DNA from: an uncultured Lachnospiraceae bacterium | GTDB lineage: Bacteria; Bacillota; Clostridia; Lachnospirales; Lachnospiraceae | Assembly: GCA_910579465.1 (NCBI GenBank) | Contig: CAJTUB010000003.1 | Coordinates: forward strand, 310,001 to 374,000 | Length of the DNA stretch: 64,000 bases | Direction of reading: 5' to 3' | In this document: piece after piece, positions 16,113-23,380 of the stretch | How positions within the stretch are numbered: the first letter of the stretch is position 1 | Layout: each line of letters opens with the position of its first letter | The notes under the pieces: generated by a model | Told to the model about the DNA's origin: nothing | Seen by the model: the letters and a program-made list of their open reading frames with translations, nothing else | Database searches by the model: none | Translations under genes and position numbers: made by a program

Positions 16113-16826
16113 ATGCTGAACATTGAAGGCTTTACAAAGTGCTACGGTGCCAAGGTGGCAGTCAACCATTTGAATCTGCACATTGCGCCGGGTGAGATTT
16201 ACGGCTTTATCGGACATAACGGAGCAGGGAAAACCACGACCTTAAAGGCGTGCTGCGGTCTGCTGGATTTTTCAGAGGGGACGATTTTAATTAACGGGAA
16301 GTCCATCCGGGAGGAGCCGATTGCCTGCAAAAGAGAGCTTGCCTATATTCCGGACAATCCGGATTTGTATGATTTCCTGACCGGCTATGACTTTCTGAAC
16401 TTTGTCGCAGACGTCTACGGCGTGCCGGAAAAGGAGAGGAATGAGCGCGTGGATACCTACGGGGAAATGCTTGGAATTACCGATGCGCTGGGACTGCAGA
16501 TTTCGGAATACTCCCACGGTATGAAGCAGAAGGTGGCAATCATAGCGGCACTGGTACACGCACCGAAGCTGATTCTCATGGACGAGCCGTTTGTCGGCCT
16601 TGACCCGCTTGCCTCCCACCAGCTCAAGCAGCTGATGGCAAAGCATTGTGAGGAGGGCGGTGCAATTTTCTTTTCGACCCATGTGCTTGAGGTGGCAGAG
16701 AAGCTGTGTCATAAGGTAGCGATTATTAAGGGCGGCAATTTAGTGGCTTCCGGTACGATGGATGAGGTGCGCGGGGATTCCTCCCTTGAGGATGTATTTC
16801 TGGAACTGGAGGAGAAGAAAGCATGA
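16113..16826 (+). CDS. ABC transporter ATP-binding protein
   Basis: 237-residue ATPase with Walker A GHNGAGKTT, the signature-region variant SEYSHGMKQKV, Walker B LILMDEPFVGLDP and the H-loop in FFSTHVLEVAEKLC. The subfamily resembles BcrA/YtrB-like ATPases of ABC-2 exporters. GGAGG precedes the ATG. The stop overlaps the start of the permease gene by four bases, so the two are translated together. Substrate unknown. Confidence 0.92.
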   Translation: MLNIEGFTKCYGAKVAVNHLNLHIAPGEIYGFIGHNGAGKTTTLKACCGLLDFSEGTILINGKSIREEPIACKRELAYIPDNPDLYDFLTGYDFLNFVADVYGVPEKERNERVDTYGEMLGITDALGLQISEYSHGMKQKVAIIAALVHAPKLILMDEPFVGLDPLASHQLKQLMAKHCEEGGAIFFSTHVLEVAEKLCHKVAIIKGGNLVASGTMDEVRGDSSLEDVFLELEEKKA

Positions 16827-18415
16827 GAATATTAATCCGGATTCGTCTGAAGTCGATGTTTTCCAACCTGAAAAAGTCGTTTGGCGGAAAGAAAAAGGGT
16901 ATCGCGGCAGTTGTCCTGCTGGCGGTCGGCATTTGTCTCTTTTCGTTAGAGGGGCTGATGTTCGGGGCATGGAAGATGCTTTCCGTCTATCTTGAAACGG
17001 AGTTTGCGTGGCTGTATTTTGCACTGGCAGGGGTGTTTGCGTTTGCCTTCGGCATTTTCGGTACGGTGTTTACGACGCAAAACCAGCTGTATCAGGCAAA
17101 GGACAACGAGCTTCTGCTTGCAATGCCGTTAAAGCCTTCGGCGATTATCGGCAGCCGGGTCCTGGCGCTGTATCTCCTGACCTTTTTCTTTACTGCGATT
17201 GTCATGCTCCCGGCGGGGCTTGTGTATTGTATTGCATATGGCTTTTCGGGAAAGCTTGCCGTCCTGTTTTTTTTGAGCATGGTGCTGATTTCCATGCTGA
17301 CGCAGGCAGTGACCTGTCTGCTCGGGTGGCTTTTGCACTTTCTGCTGGCAGGCTTCCGGCATAAGGCGATTGTTGCTACTGTTTTTATGACGGTGGTGAT
17401 GATTGCGTACTTTATCGGAATCAACCAGCTTGAAAATATCATGCTGCTGCTTGTGGAAAACGGAGGGAAAATAGCGTCTGCCATCCACACCTTTGCCTGG
17501 CCGTTTTATGCGCTGGGGAATGCCTGTCTCGGGAGCCTTTGGAATTTCCTTTTGTTTGCGCTGGTTTCCATTGTGATTTTCGGTGCGGTTACGCTTGTAC
17601 TGAATCTGACTTTTGTCAGGGCAATGTTAGCGGGCGGAAAAACGAAGCAGAGTGTAAAACGGAAGAGGGACGGGAAAATACGTTCCGCGGAAGGGGCAAT
17701 CTGCCGGAAGGAGTCGAAGTATTTCTTTTTCAGCACGACCTATCTGGTCAACATCGGGATGGGGCTGTTTATGGTAGTGGCGTTTGTCGGCGCAGGGCTT
17801 CTGTTAAAGGATAGGCTCAGTGTGGAGCTTGCGAAAATGTTTGAGGGAAAGGAACAGAGCATTCTGCCGATTATTTTTTCCGGCGCTATGGGGCTTCTTT
17901 CGGCAATGACGCCGATTTCGGCGCCGTCCGTGTCACTTGAGGGGAAGCATATCTGGATTCTGCGTTCCATGCCGGTAAGCGGCGCGCAGATTCTGCGGGC
18001 AAAGCTGCGTTTCCACTGTATTGCCACGGTGCCGTTGGCGGCAGCCGGTACGCTTTTGCTTGGCTTCGTCTATGGCTGCAGTACGATAGAGACAGTGCTT
18101 GCCGCGTTCAATGCCGCACAGCTCTTTGTCCTATGCGGGAGCCTCGGGCTTGTGCTGAACATGTGCTTCCCGCGTCTGGACTGGCCGAACGAGGCGGCGC
18201 CGTGTAAGCAGTCCATGGCAGTATTTCTTGTAATCTTTGTGATGTTTTTCATTAGTGCGGCTTATGCCGGAGTTTGCTTTGCCGGAAATAAGCTGCTTGG
18301 TCCTGGTAACAGCATGTGGGCGCTGCTCCTTGTGACCGTGCTTTTAGCGGCAGTGAATTATCTGTGCTATCTTCTGATGATAAAATGGGGCGGGAAAAGG
18401 TTTGAGACGCTGTAG
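16823..18415 (+). CDS. ABC-2 type transporter permease
   Basis: 530-residue membrane protein with about 11-12 hydrophobic segments in two groups, split by a basic cytoplasmic loop (GGKTKQSVKRKRDGKIRSA, about residues 270-290). It is the membrane partner of the ATPase encoded just upstream (ATGA overlap). This resembles the large Firmicutes ABC-2 permeases of about 530-560 residues found with a single ATPase. It may export a drug, lipid or peptide, but nothing in the window indicates the substrate. A GC-rich hairpin follows. Confidence 0.85.
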   Translation: MRILIRIRLKSMFSNLKKSFGGKKKGIAAVVLLAVGICLFSLEGLMFGAWKMLSVYLETEFAWLYFALAGVFAFAFGIFGTVFTTQNQLYQAKDNELLLAMPLKPSAIIGSRVLALYLLTFFFTAIVMLPAGLVYCIAYGFSGKLAVLFFLSMVLISMLTQAVTCLLGWLLHFLLAGFRHKAIVATVFMTVVMIAYFIGINQLENIMLLLVENGGKIASAIHTFAWPFYALGNACLGSLWNFLLFALVSIVIFGAVTLVLNLTFVRAMLAGGKTKQSVKRKRDGKIRSAEGAICRKESKYFFFSTTYLVNIGMGLFMVVAFVGAGLLLKDRLSVELAKMFEGKEQSILPIIFSGAMGLLSAMTPISAPSVSLEGKHIWILRSMPVSGAQILRAKLRFHCIATVPLAAAGTLLLGFVYGCSTIETVLAAFNAAQLFVLCGSLGLVLNMCFPRLDWPNEAAPCKQSMAVFLVIFVMFFISAAYAGVCFAGNKLLGPGNSMWALLLVTVLLAAVNYLCYLLMIKWGGKRFETL

Positions 18416-18422
18416 GCGTCCC

Positions 18423-18463
18423 GGAGGAGGGGCCGCCGCGCTTCGTGCGGCAGCTCCTTCTCC
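18423..18463. terminator. GC-rich hairpin between convergent permease and hisD genes
   Basis: GGAGGAGGGGC pairs with GCTCCTTCTCC through 11 bp (G-U pairs included), with an inner GCCGC/GCGGC stem. There is no T-run. It could stop transcription from both sides. The core is shared with the hairpin at 49958-49994. Confidence 0.5.
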
Positions 18464-18473
18464 TCGCGGGGCG

Positions 18474-19760
18474 CTAGTTTCTTACCCTTATCGCCAGGGC
18501 ATGAGCGCGCATTCCCTCGGATTCTGCAAGCGTAATAATAGAACCGGCGTTGCTTTTTAACGCGGCCTCCGGGTATTTGATGACGCTGTAGCCTCTTACA
18601 AATTCCTGTACGGACATGCCGGAGGAAAACCTTGCCGTACCGCAGGTCGGGAGAATCTGGTTGGAGCCGCAGAAGTAATCGCCTACCGGTTCGGTACTAT
18701 ATTCGCCGACAAATACGGCGCCGGCATTGGTCAATCCGGCAAGCGCAGCCTCATAGTCCTCCAATAATAATTCGACATGCTCCGGCGCTATTTCGTTTAC
18801 TGCGGATACCGCCTCTTCAATGGAATCGACGATAAAAATATCGCCATAGTTTTCAAAGGTTCTCTGGGTTGCAGCTACAAGGTTATGTTCCTCACATAAG
18901 CGGATAATTTCCCTTTTGATTTTTTCCGCCTGCGCTTCGGACAGGCAGAAGGCAGTGCTGGCTTCAAAGCCTGTTCCATGCTCCGCCTGGGACATCAGAT
19001 CGGCAGCGATAAAGGTCGGCTTGGCATTTTCATCGGCAATTACCGCAATTTCGGAAGGACCTGCGAGGAAATCAATTTTTACCTCTCCAAACAGCAGTTT
19101 TTTTGCCATCTGGGTATAGTGATTCCCCGGCCCCGTAATCCCGTCCACCTTTTTGACGGTTTCCGTTCCATAGGCAACCGCCGCCAAGCCCTGGGAGCCC
19201 GAGAGCTTGTAGTATTTCTTTACATTCAGATAGTCGGCGGCATATAATAAATGCTCGTCAATCGTTCCGTCGGCTCGTGGCTTTGTCAGGATACAGATGT
19301 CTGGTACGCCTGCTACAATGGCAGGAATCAGGTTCATATACAGGGTGGAAACGAGCGGAGCCGCATTCCCCGGAACAATGACCGCCACGCTCGGGAGAGG
19401 AGTGTATCTGCGTTCCAGTACGGCGCCGTTTTCATATTCCTCCAGATACCCGGTGGGTAACTGTCTTTTGTGGAACCGGAAAAGGTTATCGCACGCCTTT
19501 TTTACTGCTTCCTTAAATTCTTCAGAAACCTTTTCCCGTGCCTGACGAAACTCTTCTTCGGATACAAGCAGTCCGATTTGATTGATGTCGACATTATCAA
19601 ACTTTTTCATGTAGGCGTATAATGCTTCGTCTCCTTTTTCCCTCACGTTTTTCAGTACGTCCCTGACGGTAGCCTCTACCTCTTCGGGAATGCTGCTTCT
19701 CCGTTTCAGAAGATTGCGGTATCGTGGGTTGTCATAGCTGAATTTGCTGATTGTAACCAT
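18474..19760 (-). CDS. hisD: Histidinol dehydrogenase
   Basis: HisD oxidises L-histidinol to histidine in two NAD-dependent steps. The 428-residue length is normal. Family motifs include VPGNAAPLVSTLYMNLIPA, GITGPGNHYTQMAKK, DFLAGPSEIAVIAD, DLMSQAEHGTGFEA (zinc and catalytic region) and IAPEHVELL with the catalytic Glu-His pair. The ATG at 19760 follows AAAGGAGAG. It stands alone: no other his gene is in the window, although hisD is usually in an operon. The leader contains its own promoter, a terminator hairpin and two further hairpins. Confidence 0.97.
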   Translation of the reverse strand: MVTISKFSYDNPRYRNLLKRRSSIPEEVEATVRDVLKNVREKGDEALYAYMKKFDNVDINQIGLLVSEEEFRQAREKVSEEFKEAVKKACDNLFRFHKRQLPTGYLEEYENGAVLERRYTPLPSVAVIVPGNAAPLVSTLYMNLIPAIVAGVPDICILTKPRADGTIDEHLLYAADYLNVKKYYKLSGSQGLAAVAYGTETVKKVDGITGPGNHYTQMAKKLLFGEVKIDFLAGPSEIAVIADENAKPTFIAADLMSQAEHGTGFEASTAFCLSEAQAEKIKREIIRLCEEHNLVAATQRTFENYGDIFIVDSIEEAVSAVNEIAPEHVELLLEDYEAALAGLTNAGAVFVGEYSTEPVGDYFCGSNQILPTCGTARFSSGMSVQEFVRGYSVIKYPEAALKSNAGSIITLAESEGMRAHALAIRVRN

Positions 19761-19860
19761 GCTGTTCTCTCCTTTATGATGTATTCAGAAGTAGCTTCTC
19801 TTCACCGGGTGCGCATCCCGAGGAGAGCTTTTATTGTATCGGACAAGGCTCCCATACAAT

Positions 19861-19896
19861 AAAAAAAGCCTGCCGGGGAAATTTTCCCTGACAAGC
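19861..19896 (-). terminator. Terminator hairpin inside the hisD leader (probable attenuator)
   Basis: On the minus strand a 29-nt hairpin (arms GCTTGTCAGGGA and TTCCCCGGCAGGC, one mismatch) is followed by TTTTTTT. It lies about 25 nt after the start predicted from the hisD promoter and about 100 nt before hisD. Two more hairpins follow: ATTGTAT/ATACAAT (19833-19860), and an arm from 19818-19830 paired with one from 19793-19809. If the promoter call is wrong, it would instead end the upstream gene. Confidence 0.6.
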
Positions 19897-19928
19897 GTGG
19901 ATCAAGCAATTGCTTAATATCAATAAAC

Positions 19929-19957
19929 AGAATAGCACAGCAGGTGGAATTTGTCAA
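19929..19957 (-). promoter_or_regulatory. Promoter of hisD
   Basis: Minus strand: TTGACA, a 17-nt spacer and TATTCT. It lies upstream of the terminator hairpin, so transcripts must read through that hairpin to express hisD. Confidence 0.65.
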
Positions 19958-20027
19958 GCAGAAATAAACAAAATAAACATTTTGGATTTTTGCGTAGCTA
20001 TTTAACGAAATGACGTTGGCATATGAA

Positions 20028-20567
20028 TTATAAAATATAATTGCCGTAGTCAAGGGTGACATTGCCGTTGGCGTCTTTTTCCGTAAAGCGTGGAGTATTG
20101 TAACGCTCAAAGAAGCAATAGGTATCACTGCCTTGACCGGCGATGTCATTGCGGAACATACCAATATCAGCTTCCCTTAGTTTTTGGCAGACCGCCTCAT
20201 GGGGAGGGCCGCCGTAAATTTCCCCGTTCTCTGGATTGCCGCAAACCCAGCCTACGCCGATATCGCTTTCTGGCAGGTCTAAGTAGTCGTATCCCATTGG
20301 CACTTCCGTTTTTTCAGGGAAAAACCATCCGATCCAGTAAGTGAAGCCGGTCATGTCTCCCCTCATGGTCATCAGACCAATCGTATCTTCGCTGAAAGGT
20401 GAGACTTGTGCTGCTTTCTTCATCGCGTTAAACCTATCGTCCCGCGTCCATTCATCCCATTGCCTGCCAAAACCGTCTTCAGCACGGTCATCATTTGTGT
20501 AATATTTTCCAATGAAACGCAGAGCCGGAAAATGTTCTTTGTATACATTTGTAACTTGAATCGCCAT
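20028..20567 (-). CDS. GyrI-like small-molecule-binding domain protein
   Basis: The 179-residue protein resembles stand-alone GyrI/AraC effector-binding domains: IQVTNVYKEHFPALRFIGKYY at the start, an aromatic-rich core (FTYWIGWFFPEKTEVPMGYDYLDLP) and a C-terminal FFERYNTPRF segment. Such domains bind hydrophobic ligands and occur alone or fused to AraC-type DNA-binding domains. No DNA-binding part is present here. The ATG at 20567 is preceded by AGAGGAA. It borders the AT-rich retron block. Exact role unknown. Confidence 0.65.
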   Translation of the reverse strand: MAIQVTNVYKEHFPALRFIGKYYTNDDRAEDGFGRQWDEWTRDDRFNAMKKAAQVSPFSEDTIGLMTMRGDMTGFTYWIGWFFPEKTEVPMGYDYLDLPESDIGVGWVCGNPENGEIYGGPPHEAVCQKLREADIGMFRNDIAGQGSDTYCFFERYNTPRFTEKDANGNVTLDYGNYIL

Positions 20568-20932
20568 GCGTAATTCCTCTTTTTTATAAATCTATATTTA
20601 TTTTACTCTGACATAAATCATCCCCTTTTTCAATCCAAAATGTCTTGAGTTTTCATATTTTTGAACTTTTGTTTGTTTTTGTATGAGATTAATATTTTAA
20701 TGTGGAAAAAATTAGGAACTTGTTGTATAATGATTTATATAACAAATGGTGCAAAGAAATTCTGAAGGCTGAGGAGACTGTCTATAGTCAGGAATAGATT
20801 TTCGATATATTACCTTTGATTAGTGTGAAATACAATAAAAAGTGCTAGTCTTTACACAAAACTCAATAGAAATTTAAGAACAACAAGGAAATTGTTGAGG
20901 CATTAGTGAGATATCAATAGCAAGGAGTAGTA
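20568..20932. other. 365-bp AT-rich upstream region of the retron
   Basis: No gene is seen here. A TATAAT at 20726-20731 has a weak -35 (TGGAAA, 20703-20708) at 17 nt and lies within an imperfect inverted repeat (20720-20744, TTGTTGTATAA against TTATATAACAA). A small hairpin, CAACAA/TTGTTG, lies at 20881-20897. The retron transcript may begin near 20738, leaving a leader of nearly 200 nt. The drop in GC begins in this region. Confidence 0.4.
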
Positions 20933-21817
20933 ATGAATAAAGATATTGTAAAAACAATATATGAGGATGTATTTTTACATATACAACATAGCAATATTGA
21001 TTTATTTTTGTGTGGAGGGGCTAGTACAAAGACTCATTTATCAAATAGAGATCAATTAAGAAAAAGATTAGAAAAAAATAAAAAATTGTCTATTTTCTAT
21101 CCAGAAGATATGTTTATGGAATTATTGAGTAGAAAAAAGTATGATTTATTTACATTAGAAAATTTTTTGGCTGAAAATAGCGATGTAATTATAATTGTTT
21201 GTGAAAGTCCAGGGTCTTATACAGAGTTAGGAGCATTCACTAGTAATGATAAGACATTAAATAAATTAGTAGTTCTTATTCAAAAGAAATATAAGAATGA
21301 TAAAAGTTTTATTATGCAAGGACCTGTTAGATATATTGAAACACGTGATAAGAGGAATGTAATTTATTTTAATAATAATTTAGATGATATGGAAAAAGCG
21401 GTTGAGAGATATTTGTCATTAAAATATTGGTTTTATAGGAATAAAAAATATGTAAGAAGATATGGTAATTACACAAAAGAAATTGATTTGATATCAGGAC
21501 AGTTTTATTTTATACTTTTATTGTTGTATTTCTATAATCGTATTGAAACCAAAGAAATGAGGGAAGCTATCAAATACATTTATTATGAGAGAAATTTTGA
21601 GGCTAATCGTTTTGAAATACTTTATGCAGCTGCTTTGAAAAGGCTTTATAAAGAAGGTATGCTAATAAAAAGTGTTGAAAATACTTTAAATTTCTATAGG
21701 TTAACAAAAAAAGGTTATTATATTGTGAAAGATTTATTGAAAGACGTTATGATAAATGAGAGAGATAAATTGATAAATGGTATTAGGTTGAATATAATTT
21801 CTGTTCAATACTGTTAA
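20933..21817 (+). CDS. Retron effector, St85/RcaT-like (nucleoside deoxyribosyltransferase-like fold plus winged helix)
   Basis: The 294-residue protein matches the retron-St85 (STM3845/RcaT) effector family. The N-terminal half has LFLCGGA (about 25-30), FYPEDMF, LFTLENFLAENSDVIIIVCESPGSYTELGAF split over about 71-102 with Glu91 and Glu98, and SFIMQGPVRYIE. This pattern is a nucleoside 2-deoxyribosyltransferase-like fold. The C-terminal half (about 165-285) is a winged-helix-like region (FEILYAAALKRLYKEGML, then FYRLTKKGYYIVKDLL). In known systems the effector is held inactive by the RT-msDNA complex and is toxic when phage proteins disturb it. AAGGAG precedes the ATG. Its stop codon lies inside the a1 repeat of the retron RNA. 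Very AT-rich. Confidence 0.85.
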   Translation: MNKDIVKTIYEDVFLHIQHSNIDLFLCGGASTKTHLSNRDQLRKRLEKNKKLSIFYPEDMFMELLSRKKYDLFTLENFLAENSDVIIIVCESPGSYTELGAFTSNDKTLNKLVVLIQKKYKNDKSFIMQGPVRYIETRDKRNVIYFNNNLDDMEKAVERYLSLKYWFYRNKKYVRRYGNYTKEIDLISGQFYFILLLLYFYNRIETKEMREAIKYIYYERNFEANRFEILYAAALKRLYKEGMLIKSVENTLNFYRLTKKGYYIVKDLLKDVMINERDKLINGIRLNIISVQYC

Positions 21818-21998
21818 CACCACAATCTTAGAACGTTACTGATACATAATTATGTAGAAGTTTATGGAGGACGGTTCGTTTTCCGGAGCATATGAACATG
21901 AATTGAGTTGGTCAAAAGACATGGCGTCATTCCACGACAGTGAAATCCCGCCATGCTTTTGACACAAAATATATAAGGTAAGAAAGTGGTGTTAACAG
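21811..21998 (+). ncRNA. Retron msr-msd non-coding RNA
   Basis: It lies between effector and RT genes. Perfect 13-bp terminal inverted repeats are seen: a1 CTGTTAACACCAC (21811-21823) and a2 GTGGTGTTAACAG (21986-21998). A TTAG shortly after a1 gives a candidate branching guanosine at 21831. The msr part has a 14-nt palindrome (21843-21856) and a weaker stem-loop (TATG/CATA with CGG/CCG, 21863-21892). The msd part has a long hairpin: 21911-21926 pairs with 21949-21963 over 15 bp with one bulged A (21919) and a 22-nt loop. The layout a1-msr-msd-a2-RT is that of a retron; the exact msDNA ends are inferred. Confidence 0.85.
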
Positions 21999-21999
21999 T

Positions 22000-23112
22000 T
22001 TGAAGATATATAATAATAAAATGGTATTAGAATCATTAGGATTGCCAATGTTTGAAAATATTGAGACTTTGGCAGAGGAAACTCGGTTAACAGAAAAATT
22101 AGTATACTTTTTGACAAAAGAAGATGCGGATGGACGTTACGTAACGTTTAATATTCCTAAGAAAGATGGGACTAAAAGAGAAATAAACGCACCGTGTATG
22201 TCACTAAAAGTATTACAGCGTTGGATCTTGCAAAATATTTTGTATAAAGTAAGGCTATCCCAATATAGTGTAGGATTTACGAAGAATGAGAAAGGCTCAC
22301 CTTTAGTTCAATGTGCTGAGCGACACAAAAATAATTTATATATACTCAAAATGGATTTAAAAGATTTCTTCCCTTCAGTAAAAAGATATAGAATTTATAA
22401 TCAATTTTTGCAATTGGGATATAATACGTATGCATCTAATTTATTGGCGAATATATGTACCTTACATGGAAGTTTGCCACAGGGGGCTGTGACTTCTTCT
22501 TGTTTGGCTAATTTGGTGTGTTATAAAATGGATATTCGAATTGCTGGATATTGTAATAAAAGAGATATTACATATACTAGATATGCAGATGATTTGACAT
22601 TTTCATGTGATAATAGAGATGTACTAAGAAATATCCATGGTATGGTTAAAAAAATTGTGAAAGATGAAGGCTTTATAATTAATGAGAAAAAGACACGATT
22701 TCTTACTCCTAGAGTGCATAAGGAGATTATTGGTATAACTGTGAATGATGGGGTTGTAAAAGCATCAAAGGAAATGAAAAAAATGGTTAGAGCAATGATT
22801 CACTTGGAAATAGTAAGTGGAGATTACTCAGATAATGATAAAATTAGAGGGTATATAGCATATATTAATTCCATAGAAAAAAATTATCGAAACAAAATTA
22901 TAAAATATATTGAAAGATACGTTAATGATAGAGTTACATTATTTCCTGAGCTGGTTGTGAAATTTAACGAAAATAAACTATTTAAAGAGATTCCAGACAT
23001 GAGGCAGAAGAATATTAGAGATTTTGTAAATCTTGAGGACGAAGAAGATTATTATGAGATGATAGTGCGAGAAAGAGAGGAATTTTTAGTCAGATATGGA
23101 ATCGTGATTTAG
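22000..23112 (+). CDS. Retron reverse transcriptase
   Basis: The 370-residue RT makes msDNA from the adjacent RNA. RT motifs in order: KKDGTKREINAP (about 54-65), QCAERH (104-109, where retron RTs usually have NAxxH), MDLKDFFPS (118-126, motif A), LPQGAVTSSCLANL (159-172, motif B), YTRYADDLTFS with catalytic YADD (195-198, motif C), NEKKTR and the IIGITVN segment (243-249) in place of the VTG motif, with a C-terminal RNA-recognition region. The TTG at 22000 is one base after a2; ATG 22021 is an alternative. It has no maturase or endonuclease domain, so it is not a group II intron RT. Very AT-rich like the effector; a terminator follows. Confidence 0.93.
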   Translation: MKIYNNKMVLESLGLPMFENIETLAEETRLTEKLVYFLTKEDADGRYVTFNIPKKDGTKREINAPCMSLKVLQRWILQNILYKVRLSQYSVGFTKNEKGSPLVQCAERHKNNLYILKMDLKDFFPSVKRYRIYNQFLQLGYNTYASNLLANICTLHGSLPQGAVTSSCLANLVCYKMDIRIAGYCNKRDITYTRYADDLTFSCDNRDVLRNIHGMVKKIVKDEGFIINEKKTRFLTPRVHKEIIGITVNDGVVKASKEMKKMVRAMIHLEIVSGDYSDNDKIRGYIAYINSIEKNYRNKIIKYIERYVNDRVTLFPELVVKFNENKLFKEIPDMRQKNIRDFVNLEDEEDYYEMIVREREEFLVRYGIVI

Positions 23113-23236
23113 AAACTGCAAATGCATAGATTTTGGAAAACATTTTGGCAACAAAAAGTCAGCAAGCTAAAATTAAATGATGTAATTGAAGTAAAATAGG
23201 GGGTTAATTGATAAGGCATAAGTAAAGAAAGGCTTG

Positions 23237-23266
23237 GAGAAGTTTGGATTTCCAAGCTTCTCTTTT
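23237..23266 (+). terminator. Terminator of the retron operon
   Basis: GAGAAGTTTGG (23237-23247) and CCAAGCTTCTC (23252-23262) form an 11-bp stem with an ATTT loop, followed by TTTT. Confidence 0.8.
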
Positions 23267-23303
23267 ACTATGCCTACATTTTCATGTGACCTTAAAAAGT
23301 CCT

Positions 23304-23352
23304 AAAAGGGAGCGTTGCGCATGCAAAAAGAAGATACTGCGCAGCCGCTCCC
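23304..23352 (-). terminator. Terminator of the CoA-dehydratase activase gene
   Basis: Minus strand: GGGAGCGGCTGCGCA pairs with TGCGCAACGCTCCC around a 16-nt loop and is followed by TTTT. It faces the retron terminator within the 268-bp gap 23113-23380. Confidence 0.7.
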
Positions 23353-23380
23353 CCTTAGGAGGGCATGCAATTGCCAAAGC

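Noticed and set aside
19761..20027. T-box or His-leader peptide upstream of hisD
   Set aside because: No T-box consensus and no short ORF rich in His codons was found before the terminator.
22000..23112. RT as part of a group II intron or diversity-generating retroelement
   Set aside because: No maturase or endonuclease domain, no intron domain V-like RNA and no variable/template repeat pair; the neighbouring RNA and effector fit a retron.
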